Shown: positions 17,156 to 26,304, numbered from the stretch's first letter. The stretch: 34,206 nucleotides of DNA from Halonatronomonas sp051745425 (GCA_051745425.1 JBNJEB010000006.1:1-34206), one strand, 5' to 3'. Notes: generated by a model from the letters alone, not told the origin. Made by a program: numbers and translations.

Positions 17156-17884
17156 TTAACCACCATCTCTTTCTTTCATTTCACCTAAATTTATCAAGGC
17201 ACTTCTAGCAGCTTTTTGTTCTGCTCCTTTTTTTGTAGAACCACTACCTTTTCCTAAACTTTCACCATCAAGGAGAACTTCCATTTTAAATTCTTTATTG
17301 TGATCTGGACCTAATTCTGCTATTATCTTATATTCAGGTCTGTAATCAGAATTTTGCTGAATATATTCCTGCAAAACAGTTTTAAAATCTTTATTATATT
17401 CACCATCTTTTACTAATTCAATATCTTCATTAAAGAATTCACTAATAAATAATTTTGCTTTCTCAAAACCCTGATCAAGATAAATTGCCCCAAAAATTGC
17501 TTCAAGTGCATCTGCCAGAATAGAATCCCTGTCTCTACCACCAGTCATTTCTTCTCCCCGGCCGAGCAGAATATGCTTATTTAAATTAATATCTCTGGCT
17601 TTCCTTGCCAGGGTAACTGCACTTACCAAAACAGCCCTCATTTTAGCAAGACCACCTTCAGGCATTTCTTCATAGTCTTTAAATATTTTTGTAGCAATTG
17701 AGAGGCCAAGTACCGAGTCACCAAGGAACTCAAGCCTCTCATTATTATTTATTGCTAAATCAGGGTTTTCATTTGGAAAGGATTTATGTGTTACAGCTTT
17801 AAGCAGAAGTGATTTATCATTAAATTCAACTTTCAATTTCTTTTCTAATTGATAAATATCTGCTTTCAGCATAATATCTTCCAT
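17156..17884 (-). CDS. rnc: Ribonuclease III
   Basis: Double-strand RNA endonuclease that processes rRNA and other structured RNAs. The catalytic signature NNERLEFLGDSVLGL is followed by DALEAIFGAIYLDQG, which carries the second metal-ligand set. The C-terminal double-stranded-RNA-binding domain has FKTVLQEYIQQ and KKGAEQKAARSALINL. The ATG at 17884 (MEDIMLKADIYQ) has AGGGTGA eight bases upstream. A GTG four codons earlier lacks such a site, and an ATG four codons later is also possible. It lies 28 bases after fabF and touches aroH, in a clostridial-type fabF-rnc order. Confidence 0.96.
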   Translation of the reverse strand: MEDIMLKADIYQLEKKLKVEFNDKSLLLKAVTHKSFPNENPDLAINNNERLEFLGDSVLGLSIATKIFKDYEEMPEGGLAKMRAVLVSAVTLARKARDINLNKHILLGRGEEMTGGRDRDSILADALEAIFGAIYLDQGFEKAKLFISEFFNEDIELVKDGEYNKDFKTVLQEYIQQNSDYRPEYKIIAELGPDHNKEFKMEVLLDGESLGKGSGSTKKGAEQKAARSALINLGEMKERDGG

Positions 17885-17912
17885 TATTTTACTCACCCTA
17901 TCTTATAATAAT

Positions 17913-19160
17913 TTACTCAGTATATTCACCAACAACTAAACATGCATTATGTCCACCAAAACCAAATGAATTACTCATAGAATATTTTAAGCCTTCAATT
18001 TTACGTGATTTTCCTGGTACATAATCAAGGTCACAGTCTTCATCAGGATTTTCATAATTTATTGTAGGTGGAACTTCTTTATTATAAACTGAAAGCAATG
18101 AAGCAATTAATTCAATTCCACCAGCTGCTCCTAATAAATGTCCTGTCATTGATTTAGTAGAACTAACAGCTAAGTTATCTGCATGTTCTTTAAATACAGT
18201 TCTGATAGCCATAGTCTCAAATTTATCATTAAATGGAGTAGATGTACCATGGGCATTTATATAACCCATCTCATTATAATCTATTTTAGCCTTATCAATT
18301 GCCATCTGCATAGCTCTAGCTGCACCTTCTCCTTCAGGAGCCGGTTGAGTTATATGATGTGCATCACCGCTAAAGCCATAACCAAGAACTTCACCGTAAA
18401 TTCTAGCACCTCTAGCTTTCGCATGTTCTAAATCTTCAAGAACAACCATTCCACTACCTTCACCAATTACAAAACCATCTCTTTCTTTATCAAAAGGCCT
18501 GCTGGCTCTTTCAGGCTCATCATTTCTGGTTGACAATGCTTTCATCGAACCAAAACCTGCCAGTGCAGATGGTGTTATAGACGCTTCTGAACCACCAGCA
18601 ATCATAACCTTAGCATCGCCTCTTTTGATTATTTCCATGGCATCACCAATTGCATGAGTACCAGAAGCACAGGCAGTTACAGTATTATTATTTGGACCTT
18701 TAGCCCCTGTATAAATTGAGACCTGGCCTGAGCCCATATTAGAAATCATCATAGGAATAAAGAAAGGACTAACCCTGCTAGGACCTCTATCATGAAGTCT
18801 TTTAATCTGTTCTTCCATTACTTCTAGACCACCAATACCAGAACCAACAATAACACCAGTCTCATTAGCAATTTCATCATCGATCTCTAAATCAGCATCA
18901 GCAATAGCTTCCATAGCAGTATAAATTGCATACTGAGTGAAAAGTGCCATTCTCTTTCTATCTTTTCTTGACATATATTTCTCGGCATTGAATTCTTTTA
19001 ATTCAGCAGCTATCTTGCTAGGATATTCATCAATATCTTTTATTCCTTCAATCTTACTGATACCAGACTTACCTGCAATTAAATTTGACCAAAATTCATC
19101 TTTTGAATCTCCCAGAGTAGATAATATACCTACCCCTGTTATAACAACTCTATTAGACAT
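17913..19160 (-). CDS. fabF: Beta-ketoacyl-ACP synthase II
   Basis: Elongating condensing enzyme of type II fatty-acid synthesis. The Cys-His-His triad is seen: Cys164 (TACASGTHA), His304 (INAHGTSTPFND) and His341 (STKSMTGHLLGAAGG). The 415 residues are standard. GGGAGG lies nine bases before the ATG. It follows acpP after a 93-base gap that holds a hairpin, so its expression may be lower than that of acpP. Confidence 0.98.
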   Translation of the reverse strand: MSNRVVITGVGILSTLGDSKDEFWSNLIAGKSGISKIEGIKDIDEYPSKIAAELKEFNAEKYMSRKDRKRMALFTQYAIYTAMEAIADADLEIDDEIANETGVIVGSGIGGLEVMEEQIKRLHDRGPSRVSPFFIPMMISNMGSGQVSIYTGAKGPNNNTVTACASGTHAIGDAMEIIKRGDAKVMIAGGSEASITPSALAGFGSMKALSTRNDEPERASRPFDKERDGFVIGEGSGMVVLEDLEHAKARGARIYGEVLGYGFSGDAHHITQPAPEGEGAARAMQMAIDKAKIDYNEMGYINAHGTSTPFNDKFETMAIRTVFKEHADNLAVSSTKSMTGHLLGAAGGIELIASLLSVYNKEVPPTINYENPDEDCDLDYVPGKSRKIEGLKYSMSNSFGFGGHNACLVVGEYTE

Positions 19161-19211
19161 TTAATTGTACCTCCCAATCAAGCTTAAGCGAATATTTATA
19201 TTAAGTCTTTG

Positions 19212-19241
19212 AAAATGGCCCCGTATAAATCAACGGGACCA
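19212..19241 (-). terminator. Weak terminator/attenuator hairpin between acpP and fabF
   Basis: On the minus strand TGGTCCCGT and ACGGGGCCA form a 9-bp stem with one G-U pair and an 8-base loop, followed by only TTTTC. It begins 12 bases after the acpP stop. The short U tract suggests partial read-through rather than full stop. Confidence 0.6.
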
Positions 19242-19253
19242 TTAATTTATAAT

Positions 19254-19487
19254 TTAATTATTTGCTTCTAAATAATCAATTGCATCCTGAACTGTTTCTA
19301 TTTTTTCAGCATCTTCATCAGGAATTTCAATATCAAATTCCTCTTCTAATGCCATAACTAATTCAACAACATCAAGTGAGTCAGCACCAAGATCATCAAT
19401 AAATGATGCTTCTACAGTAACCTCATCAGGATCAACAGCTAATTCTTCAACGATTAAGTTTCTAACACGTTCAAAAAGGTCTGCCAT
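19254..19487 (-). CDS. acpP: Acyl carrier protein
   Basis: Small acidic carrier of fatty-acid intermediates. The 4'-phosphopantetheine site is Ser37 in DDLGADSLDVVELVMALEE. The 77 residues are standard. AAGGAGGTG precedes the ATG. It sits between fabG and fabF, with a hairpin after it that may favour its expression over the genes downstream. Confidence 0.98.
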   Translation of the reverse strand: MADLFERVRNLIVEELAVDPDEVTVEASFIDDLGADSLDVVELVMALEEEFDIEIPDEDAEKIETVQDAIDYLEANN

Positions 19488-19529
19488 AACATTTCACCTC
19501 CTTTCAAATGGTAATCAGCTATTTAATTA

Positions 19530-20285
19530 TTACATTCCCATACCTCCTGTAACCTTAATAACTTCTCCAGTTATGTAACTGGATAAATCAGAAGCTAAAA
19601 AAGCTACAACATTAGCAATCTCTTCAGGATTACCAGAACGGTTTAAAGGAATATTTTCTTTCATTTTATTTAATGCCTTTTCTGGCATTTCATCTGTCAT
19701 ATCTGTAGAAATCAAACCAGGAGCAACAGCATTTACTGTAATTCCCCTACTGGCTACTTCCTGAGCCAGAGATTTAGTAAAACCAATAATTCCAGCTTTA
19801 CTTGCTGAATAATTAGTCTGTCCGGCATTTCCAGAAATACCAACAATCGAACTCATATTAATTATTTTACCAGTTCTGGCCTTCATCATTGGCCTAATTG
19901 CAGCATTACATATATTAAAAATACCTGTCAGGTTAACATCCATAACCTGCTGCCATTCTTCAAGTTTCATCCTCATCAAAAGTCCATCTCGATTAATCCC
20001 TGCATTATTAACAAGTATATCAATTGTTTCAAATTTCTGCAAAGACTGATTTATCAAACTTTCTGCAGCTTCTTGATCAGATACATCGGCCTGAATTACA
20101 ACAACTTCAACGTCAAATTTATTTCTAATTGATGCTGCAACTTCATCAGCTTTTGCTTTACTACCTTTTGAAGAATGATTGATAACTATATTTGAACCAA
20201 ATTTGGCCAGCTTAAAAGCTATAGCAGCTCCAATTCCCCGGGAACTACCAGTTATAATAGCTGACTTGCCTTTTAAATTTATCAC
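19530..20285 (-). CDS. fabG: 3-oxoacyl-ACP reductase
   Basis: NADPH-dependent short-chain reductase of the elongation cycle. GSSRGIGAAIA is the cofactor motif, NNAG follows, and the catalytic set is Ser146, Tyr159 and Lys163 (NYSASKAG). The 251 residues end with the typical ITGEVIKVTGGMGM. It starts at a GTG whose first four bases overlap the fabD stop (GTGA), so translation is probably coupled. A weak CGGTGA site lies upstream. Confidence 0.97.
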   Translation of the reverse strand: MINLKGKSAIITGSSRGIGAAIAFKLAKFGSNIVINHSSKGSKAKADEVAASIRNKFDVEVVVIQADVSDQEAAESLINQSLQKFETIDILVNNAGINRDGLLMRMKLEEWQQVMDVNLTGIFNICNAAIRPMMKARTGKIINMSSIVGISGNAGQTNYSASKAGIIGFTKSLAQEVASRGITVNAVAPGLISTDMTDEMPEKALNKMKENIPLNRSGNPEEIANVVAFLASDLSSYITGEVIKVTGGMGM

Positions 20286-21208
20286 GATAATTCACCGATA
20301 ACTTTTTCTAGGTCTTTAATATTCCTGGTAGAATAACAGTCCACTGAACGATCAATTCTTCTCAGTAAACCTTTTAAGACTCTTCCAGAACCAACCTCTA
20401 CAAAGGTATCGACACCTTCTTCTATCATTAAATTAATTGATTCAACCCAGCGAACAGAACTGGTCAACTGAGCAATTAAATTTTCCTCTATTATATTACT
20501 TTTAACAACTTTTTTAGCTGAAGCATTAACTACAATTGGTATTTCAGCATTTGTAATTTCAACTTTTTCAATTACAGTTTTTAATCTATTAACAGCCGGT
20601 TCCATTAGACTCGAATGGAAAGGACCACTTACTGATAGTTCAACAACCTTTTTGGCACCTGCATTTCTCAATCTTTCAATTGCAGTTGCAATTGCTTCTT
20701 TTTCACCGGAAATAACAACCTGGTTTGGAGTATTAATATTGGCTATCTCACAAACACCAACAACTTTGGAACAAATATCTTCAATCTCATTAATATCCAG
20801 TCCAATAACAGCTGCCATAGTTCCTAAACCAGCTGGTAATGCTTCTTCCATAGCCTGGCCTCTCTGTCTAACCAGATTTAAATTTTCTTCAAACTCAATA
20901 GCCCCAGCAGAGGTTAATGCTGAATATTCTCCTAAACTATGTCCAGCAACCATATCTGGAACTATTCCCTGGTTCTTTAAATAATTATCTATTGCTGCAC
21001 TCAGAGTAAATAGTGCTGGTTGAGTATTTTCAGTTAAATTCAAATCAAATTCAGGTCCTTCAAAACAGATTCTTTTTAAGTCTAAATCCAATATTTTTTC
21101 GGCTCGATTAAAATAATCAGCAATTTCAGGATATTCATTATAAAGTTCCTGTCCCATGCCAACTTCCTGAGCTCCCTGGCCTGGAAATATAAATCCAATC
21201 TTACTCAT
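20282..21208 (-). CDS. fabD: Malonyl-CoA:ACP transacylase
   Basis: Loads malonyl groups onto ACP. FPGQGAQEVGMG is at the N-terminus, the nucleophile Ser91 lies in GHSLGEYSAL, and His197 in SGPFHSSLM. The ATG at 21208 (MSKIGFIFPG, 308 residues) follows GGAGGAGG and overlaps the fabK stop by eight bases. A longer frame back to 21262 is entirely inside fabK and is rejected. Confidence 0.97.
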   Translation of the reverse strand: MSKIGFIFPGQGAQEVGMGQELYNEYPEIADYFNRAEKILDLDLKRICFEGPEFDLNLTENTQPALFTLSAAIDNYLKNQGIVPDMVAGHSLGEYSALTSAGAIEFEENLNLVRQRGQAMEEALPAGLGTMAAVIGLDINEIEDICSKVVGVCEIANINTPNQVVISGEKEAIATAIERLRNAGAKKVVELSVSGPFHSSLMEPAVNRLKTVIEKVEITNAEIPIVVNASAKKVVKSNIIEENLIAQLTSSVRWVESINLMIEEGVDTFVEVGSGRVLKGLLRRIDRSVDCYSTRNIKDLEKVIGELS

Positions 21209-22169
21209 ACTTATCCTCCTCCATTTTTTTACATGTATTGAGAAGCATATCTTCAGCTTCATTAATTATATTATTAATAATTTCTTCAGAAGTTAAAATA
21301 TCATTAATTAAACCAGATATTTGACCTGCCATAACACTTCCATCATCAATATTACCTTCACAGGCAGCTTCTCTTAAAGCTCCCTCTCCTATTTTTTCAA
21401 TTTCTTCTTTAGTAGCAGATTTAGCTTCTAATTTATCTAACTTTCTAGTTAAAGCATTTTTAAGGGAACGGACAGGATGCCCGGTAGATCTCCCTGAAAC
21501 AACAGCATCTCTATCTCTTGCCTTAATTATTCTCTTTTTATAGGCATCTGCTACCTGACATTCCCTGGCGCAGACAAACCTTGTCCCTAGTTGAACAGCC
21601 TGAGCCCCTAAAAATAATGAGGCAAGCAAACCTCGACCATCAGCTATTCCACCAGCTGCAATTACAGGAATATCAACAGAATCAACTATTTGAGGAATTA
21701 AAGTCATAGTTGTAAGGTCTCCAATATGACCTCCTGCTTCATTACCCTCTGCAATAACAGCTGTAATCTTCATTCTGGCCATTCTTCTGGCAAGAGCAGA
21801 TGAAGAAACTACAGGAATAACTTTGCATCCGGCTGAAAGAAATCTATCAATATATTTGCCAGGATTGCCAGCACCAGTCGTTACAACTGGGACCTCTTTT
21901 CTGGCAACTAAATCAACTACTTCATCTACATAAGGAGATAATAACATTACATTAACTCCAAAAGGTTTATCAGTTATATCTCTAACCTTATCAATCTCTT
22001 TTTCAACTACATCTGCTGGTGCATTGCCTGATCCAATAATACCTAAACCACCTGCTTCAGAAACGGCTCCAACAAGCTCACCAGTAGCAACCCAGGCCAT
22101 TCCCCCCTGGATTATTGGATACTTAATATCTAATATATCACATATTTCAGTTTTGAAAAATTTATTCAT
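21201..22169 (-). CDS. fabK: FMN-dependent enoyl-ACP reductase II
   Basis: Reduces enoyl-ACP in the last step of each elongation cycle, using the flavin enzyme found in pneumococci and many Clostridia instead of FabI. YPIIQGGMAWVATGELVGAVSEAGGLGIIG, AEGNEAGGHIGD, PVIAAGGIADGRG and LGAQAVQLGTRFVCARECQV are typical of the nitronate monooxygenase/FabK fold. About 322 residues. GGGAGG supports the ATG at 22169 over a TTG one codon before. Its place between fabH and fabD favours FabK over nitronate monooxygenase. Confidence 0.95.
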   Translation of the reverse strand: MNKFFKTEICDILDIKYPIIQGGMAWVATGELVGAVSEAGGLGIIGSGNAPADVVEKEIDKVRDITDKPFGVNVMLLSPYVDEVVDLVARKEVPVVTTGAGNPGKYIDRFLSAGCKVIPVVSSSALARRMARMKITAVIAEGNEAGGHIGDLTTMTLIPQIVDSVDIPVIAAGGIADGRGLLASLFLGAQAVQLGTRFVCARECQVADAYKKRIIKARDRDAVVSGRSTGHPVRSLKNALTRKLDKLEAKSATKEEIEKIGEGALREAACEGNIDDGSVMAGQISGLINDILTSEEIINNIINEAEDMLLNTCKKMEEDKYE

Positions 22170-22173
22170 CAAT

Positions 22174-23166
22174 TTAGCCTCCCTGTTTCCATTCTAGAAC
22201 AGCGCTGGCCCAGGTCAGACCTGCTCCGAATGCAACCAGAACTAAAATATCGCCATCTTTTATACGATTATTCTCAACTGCTTCAGCCAGTGCTATCGGA
22301 ACCGATGCACTGGAGGTGTTTCCATACTCCGGTAAGTTAACTATAACATTATCTTCATCTAGCTTTAACCTTTTAGCAGCTGCAGAAATAATCCTTGTAT
22401 TTGCCTGATGAGGCACAAAAAAGTCAACATCTTCAGGCTCTAAACCGGCTTCATTTAAAACTTTCAAAGAAGCTGAGCCCATTTTCTTAACGGCAAATCT
22501 AAAGACTTTATTCCCTTCCATAGAGATAGTATGCATATTTTTAGCCACTGTCTCTTCAGAAGCCGGCTTTAATGAACCGCCTGCTTCCTGATAAAGGGTA
22601 TTGCTACCACTGCCATCTGAACCAAGATGAGTGGCCAAAATTCCGCCTTCTTCACCTGCCTGAAGAACAGCAGCACCAGCTCCATCACCAAATAAAATAC
22701 AGGTACCTCTATCTTTCCAGTTTATTATTTTAGATAAAGTTTCAGCACCAATAATCAAAACATTTTCATACTGGCCGGCTTCAATAAATTTAGAACCAAC
22801 ACTTAATCCATAAACAAATCCTGAACAACCAGCTTCTAGATCAAAGGCTGCAGCATTTTTAGCTCCTAACTTATCCTGAATTATACAGGCAGTAGCAGGA
22901 AATGCCATATCAGGAGTTACAGTTGCAACAATTATTAAATCCAAATCTTCACCTGAAAGTCCTGCATTAGCTAAAGCTTCTTTTGCAGCCCTTAATGCTA
23001 AATCAGAAGTCGGCTGATCATCTGCAGCTATATGTCTCTTTTCAATTCCTGTTCTCTGTTTTATCCATTCATCACTTGTATCAACAATCTCTTCTAAATC
23101 ATAATTAGTAAGTACTTTCTCCGGTAAATATTTACCTACACCGGTTATTACAGCTTTTTTACTCAT
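22174..23166 (-). CDS. fabH: Beta-ketoacyl-ACP synthase III
   Basis: Starts fatty-acid synthesis by condensing acyl-CoA with malonyl-ACP. The Cys114 (LEAGCSGFVYG), His253 (PHQANTRI) and Asn283 (YGNTSSAS) triad is complete, and the 330 residues are normal. It overlaps the plsX stop by one base (TAATG), a translationally coupled junction, with GGGATGGTG upstream. Confidence 0.98.
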   Translation of the reverse strand: MSKKAVITGVGKYLPEKVLTNYDLEEIVDTSDEWIKQRTGIEKRHIAADDQPTSDLALRAAKEALANAGLSGEDLDLIIVATVTPDMAFPATACIIQDKLGAKNAAAFDLEAGCSGFVYGLSVGSKFIEAGQYENVLIIGAETLSKIINWKDRGTCILFGDGAGAAVLQAGEEGGILATHLGSDGSGSNTLYQEAGGSLKPASEETVAKNMHTISMEGNKVFRFAVKKMGSASLKVLNEAGLEPEDVDFFVPHQANTRIISAAAKRLKLDEDNVIVNLPEYGNTSSASVPIALAEAVENNRIKDGDILVLVAFGAGLTWASAVLEWKQGG

Positions 23167-24173
23167 TAATTTTCACCATCCCTGGCGATCTCAGATGCAA
23201 TCTCTGCCACTACCTGCTCTTTAATAGTATCACGGGCAACCCGAATAGCATTATAAAAAGCAGTAGCATCTGAGCTCCCATGGCCAATTATTACAATCTC
23301 ATTAAGGCCTAATAAAGGAGCACCGCCATATTCTCTATAATCAACCTTATTTTTCATTGCTTTCAAATTATCTTTCACTAAAAATGCGCCTAATTTACTT
23401 TTGATATCTGAAGTTAAGGCATCTTTTAATAATGAGAACATAAATTCAGCTAAACCTTCAGTTGTCTTTAAAATTACATTACCAGTAAAACCATCAGTCA
23501 CAATCACATCATATTCGCCAGTAAAAATATCACGGCCTTCAATATTACCAACAAAATTATTTATTCTTGAATCATTAGCAATCAATTCATAAGCTTCATT
23601 TGCTAACTTACTTCCTTTACCCTTTTCTTCACCAACATTCATTAAACCAATCTTTGGATTAATTCTATCAAGTATCTTTTTTGCATAAATCTGACCCATT
23701 AGAGCAAACTGTTGTAAATATTCAGGTTCTGCATTAGCATTTGCTCCTGCATCTAAAATCAAAGTTGGCTTCTTTTCAGTAGGAAATAATGTTGAAATAG
23801 CTGGTCTTTTAATACCTTTTAATCTACCAATCTTTAAGACTCCTGCAGACATTGCTGCTCCAGTACTTCCAGCAGCAATTAAAGCTTCCGCTTCTCCCTG
23901 CTTTACAAGTTCAGATGCAACAACGATGGAAGCTTCTTTTTTTCTCCTGATAGCTTTAGCAGGGGCATCTTCCATTGTAATCTCTTCATCTGCATTTATT
24001 ATCACCAGTCTCTCTCTATCAAAGCTTTCCCCCTGGAGATAATTTGATATAACCTGTTTTTTACCTATAAGTTTTAATGTAATATCATCGAAATCAGTAA
24101 CTGCTTTCACAGCCCCTTTAACAACTGCTTCCGGTGCATTATCGCCACCCATAGCGTCTACTGCAATTATCAT
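23166..24173 (-). CDS. plsX: Phosphate acyltransferase
   Basis: Makes acyl-phosphate from acyl-ACP for PlsY, linking fatty-acid and phospholipid synthesis. MIIAVDAMGGDNAPEAVVKGA, LIAAGSTGAAMSAG, LILDAGANANAEPEYL and VTDGFTGNVILKTTEG are diagnostic. 335 residues; GGAGGTC precedes the ATG. It is the first gene of the fab run, just behind its own promoter. Unlike in Bacillus, no fapR gene precedes it. Confidence 0.97.
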   Translation of the reverse strand: MIIAVDAMGGDNAPEAVVKGAVKAVTDFDDITLKLIGKKQVISNYLQGESFDRERLVIINADEEITMEDAPAKAIRRKKEASIVVASELVKQGEAEALIAAGSTGAAMSAGVLKIGRLKGIKRPAISTLFPTEKKPTLILDAGANANAEPEYLQQFALMGQIYAKKILDRINPKIGLMNVGEEKGKGSKLANEAYELIANDSRINNFVGNIEGRDIFTGEYDVIVTDGFTGNVILKTTEGLAEFMFSLLKDALTSDIKSKLGAFLVKDNLKAMKNKVDYREYGGAPLLGLNEIVIIGHGSSDATAFYNAIRVARDTIKEQVVAEIASEIARDGEN

Positions 24174-24231
24174 GATAAGACCTCCAGATAATTATTATAC
24201 AACAATATTAAACTTTACTTATCTTCTAATA

Positions 24232-24260
24232 ATTATATATAAAATCAAGGCCTTATGCAA
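24232..24260 (-). promoter_or_regulatory. Candidate promoter of the plsX-fab operon
   Basis: On the minus strand TTGCAT (24260-24255), 17 bases, then a perfect TATAAT (24237-24232), 58 bases before the plsX ATG and downstream of the rpmF terminator. The -35 match is modest. Confidence 0.5.
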
Positions 24261-24275
24261 ATAATTTAATTTGCA
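24256..24275. promoter_or_regulatory. Inverted repeat over the plsX promoter, possible operator
   Basis: TGCAAAT, a 6-base gap, then ATTTGCA form a perfect 7-bp inverted repeat that covers the -35 element. The right arm is part of a 10-base palindrome, ATTTGCAAAT (24269-24278). Its site would suit a fatty-acid repressor, but it does not match the FapR box as I recall it. Confidence 0.4.
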
Positions 24276-24293
24276 AATCGATAAAAATTGGTA

Positions 24294-24323
24294 AGAAAAA
24301 AGACCTGCAATAGCTGCAGGTCT
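24294..24323 (-). terminator. Strong intrinsic terminator after rpmF
   Basis: On the minus strand GACCTGCA and TGCAGGTC form a perfect 8-bp stem with a 5-base loop, extended by an A-T pair and followed by TTTTTTC. It starts 14 bases after the rpmF stop and separates ribosomal-protein transcription from the fab operon. Confidence 0.92.
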
Positions 24324-24336
24324 AAACTAACGAATA

Positions 24337-24510
24337 TTAGTTTGAGGTGATTTCTTTACCTTTGTAATGTCCACACTCAGGACATACCCGGTGAGGAAGA
24401 ATTTGTGCTGTACAATTCGAGCATTCTATCAAATTTGGAGACTTCAACTTCCAGTGAGTTCTTCTCTTTCTCTTTCTGGATTTAGAAGTTCTTTTCTTTG
24501 GTACTGCCAT
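24337..24510 (-). CDS. rpmF: 50S ribosomal protein bL32
   Basis: Small ribosomal protein, 57 residues, translated by hand. It begins MAVPKKRTSKSRKRKRRTHW, the family signature, and keeps both zinc pairs CSNC (30-33) and CPEC (43-46), so it is the zinc-binding form. AAAGGAGGTG precedes the ATG. It follows the DUF177 gene, as in many bacteria, and shares its promoter. Confidence 0.97.
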   Translation of the reverse strand: MAVPKKRTSKSRKRKRRTHWKLKSPNLIECSNCTAQILPHRVCPECGHYKGKEITSN

Positions 24511-24547
24511 TACAAAAACACCTCCTTTATTTCAAAAACCTAATTAA

Positions 24548-25021
24548 TCATTCCTTATCATATAATTCGCCTAATTTTTCTAACCTTGGATCAATATCAT
24601 CCTTCTCGCAGTCGCAGGTATCTATATTTAAATTTTGACCACATTGACTGCAGATCCCTTTACAATCAGGGCTACATACCGCTTTGCTTGGAATAGTTAA
24701 AATTAAATTTTCTTTAAGCTTATCGTTTAAATCAACATGAGCTAGATCATCAATCTCGCTTTTCTCAATAAGAAATTCCATATCAATTTCAAAGGAATAA
24801 TTAAACTGATCAAGACATCTAGTACACGCTAATTGATAATCACCTTTAAGCTTTCCAGTAAAAACAAATTCATCTTCATCAGCATAAACATCAATTCTAA
24901 CATCAAGGGGCTCGTCTACTGTAATCTCCCTCTGAAAATAATCTATATCTTCAGGAAGATATTCTCCAGTTATACTTGTATAACTGCCCTTCTCCTGATA
25001 TTTTGTCAGATCAATTATCAA
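24548..25021 (-). CDS. DUF177 (YceD/YlbN) family protein
   Basis: Conserved partner of rpmF, linked in other bacteria to 23S rRNA or ribosome maturation; exact role unknown. The C-terminal half has CTRCLDQFNYSFEIDMEFL and the Cys-rich CSPDCKGICSQCGQNLNIDTCDC followed by DPRLEKLGEL, which are family hallmarks. I prefer the TTG at 25021, (M)IIDLTKYQEKG, 157 residues, because GGAGGG lies seven bases before it. The longer frame from 25069 would start right at the promoter. It lies 37 bases before rpmF. Confidence 0.9.
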   Translation of the reverse strand: MIIDLTKYQEKGSYTSITGEYLPEDIDYFQREITVDEPLDVRIDVYADEDEFVFTGKLKGDYQLACTRCLDQFNYSFEIDMEFLIEKSEIDDLAHVDLNDKLKENLILTIPSKAVCSPDCKGICSQCGQNLNIDTCDCEKDDIDPRLEKLGELYDKE

Positions 25022-25074
25022 AAGGATTCCCTCCATAAAGCTCAAATTCTTAAACAAAACTACAAGCAAAAATT

Positions 25075-25104
25075 ATTATACCTCACAAATAGCCCTGTTG
25101 TCAA
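25075..25104 (-). promoter_or_regulatory. Consensus sigma-A promoter of DUF177-rpmF
   Basis: On the minus strand a perfect TTGACA (25104-25099), 18 bases, then a perfect TATAAT (25080-25075). It starts six bases past the ackA stop codon, so ribosomal-protein expression is independent of acetate metabolism. Confidence 0.88.
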
Positions 25105-25110
25105 GAAAAA

Positions 25111-26304
25111 CTATTCAGCTAAGATTTCTGCTGTATCTCTGGCAATAACTAATTCTTCATTTGTAGGAATTACAAACACTTTTGTTTTAGAACCAGGCTG
25201 AGAAATTTCAATCTCTTTACCTCTTGAATTATTTGATTCTTCATCGAGTTCAAAACCTAAATATTCAAGGCCATCAAGAATTCCTTCTCTAATTTCTATA
25301 GCATTTTCGCCAATCCCGGCAGTAAATACTATGGCATCAACACCACCCATTGCAGCTGTGTAAGCACCGATATATTTCTTAACTCTATAATTAAATACAT
25401 CTGCTGCTAATTGGGCTCTTTGGTTACCTTCAGCTGCAGCTTCTTGAATATCACGAGAATCATTACTAACTCCAGAAATACCTAAAAGGCCACTCTCCTT
25501 ATTCATGATATTATCTATTTCTTTACTTGAGAGATCTTCTTTCTCCTGTAAAAAAGGTACAATAGCTGGATCAATATCGCCACATCTTGTTCCCATGACA
25601 AGGCCTTCCAGGGGAGTTAAGCCCATGCTTGTATCAATAGATTTACCATTTTTAACTGCTGCAACACTGGCGCCATTTCCTAAATGACAGGTAATTATTT
25701 TAGAATCACTATAATCTTTATCCATCATTTCTGCAGCTTGTTTAGCAACAAATCTATGTGAAGTTCCGTGAAAACCATATCTTCTAACCCCATATTTTTC
25801 ATAATACTCATATGGAAGGGCATAAGTATAGGCTTCAGCTGGCATTGACTGATGAAAAGCAGTATCAAAAACCCCGACCTGTGGTTTATCAGGCATTAAC
25901 TCCTGACAGACTTTAATACCAGCAATATTAGGTGGGTTATGTAGCGGAGCAAGATCAGAAACGTCCTCCATTTGCTCAACCACTTCATCTGTTATTTTGA
26001 CAGAATCAGCAAATTTCTCTCCACCATGGACAACTCTATGGCCAACAGCATTAATTTCATCCATACTACCTAAAACACCATGATTATCATCTAAAAGAGC
26101 ATCAACTACCAGGCTAATACCTTTACTGTGATTAGGAATATCTTCTTCTATAACAACTTCATCACCATTAACTTCATGTTCTAAAAATGAGTCCTCAATT
26201 CCAATTCTTTCAACGATTCCTCTGGCCAGAACACTTTCATCTTCCATATTAAATAATTGATATTTAATTGAAGAACTACCACTGTTAAGTACTAAAATTT
26301 TCAT
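25111..26304 (-). CDS. ackA: Acetate kinase
   Basis: Converts acetyl phosphate and ADP to acetate and ATP, the energy-yielding end of fermentation. MKILVLNSGSSSIKYQLFN, VGHRVVHGGEKF, VFDTAFHQSMP, RYGFHGTSHR, CHLGNGASVAAV and FTAGIGENA are all diagnostic. The 397 residues are standard. AGGAGTG lies upstream of the ATG. It follows pta by 47 bases in the same direction. No clear terminator is seen before the DUF177 promoter. Confidence 0.98.
   Translation of the reverse strand: MKILVLNSGSSSIKYQLFNMEDESVLARGIVERIGIEDSFLEHEVNGDEVVIEEDIPNHSKGISLVVDALLDDNHGVLGSMDEINAVGHRVVHGGEKFADSVKITDEVVEQMEDVSDLAPLHNPPNIAGIKVCQELMPDKPQVGVFDTAFHQSMPAEAYTYALPYEYYEKYGVRRYGFHGTSHRFVAKQAAEMMDKDYSDSKIITCHLGNGASVAAVKNGKSIDTSMGLTPLEGLVMGTRCGDIDPAIVPFLQEKEDLSSKEIDNIMNKESGLLGISGVSNDSRDIQEAAAEGNQRAQLAADVFNYRVKKYIGAYTAAMGGVDAIVFTAGIGENAIEIREGILDGLEYLGFELDEESNNSRGKEIEISQPGSKTKVFVIPTNEELVIARDTAEILAE

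Noticed and set aside
20652..20984. Plus-strand open frame inside fabD
   Set aside because: Antisense shadow of fabD without a ribosome binding site.
21209..21262. N-terminal extension of fabD
   Set aside because: It lies inside fabK, and the inner ATG has GGAGGAGG and matches the family N-terminus.
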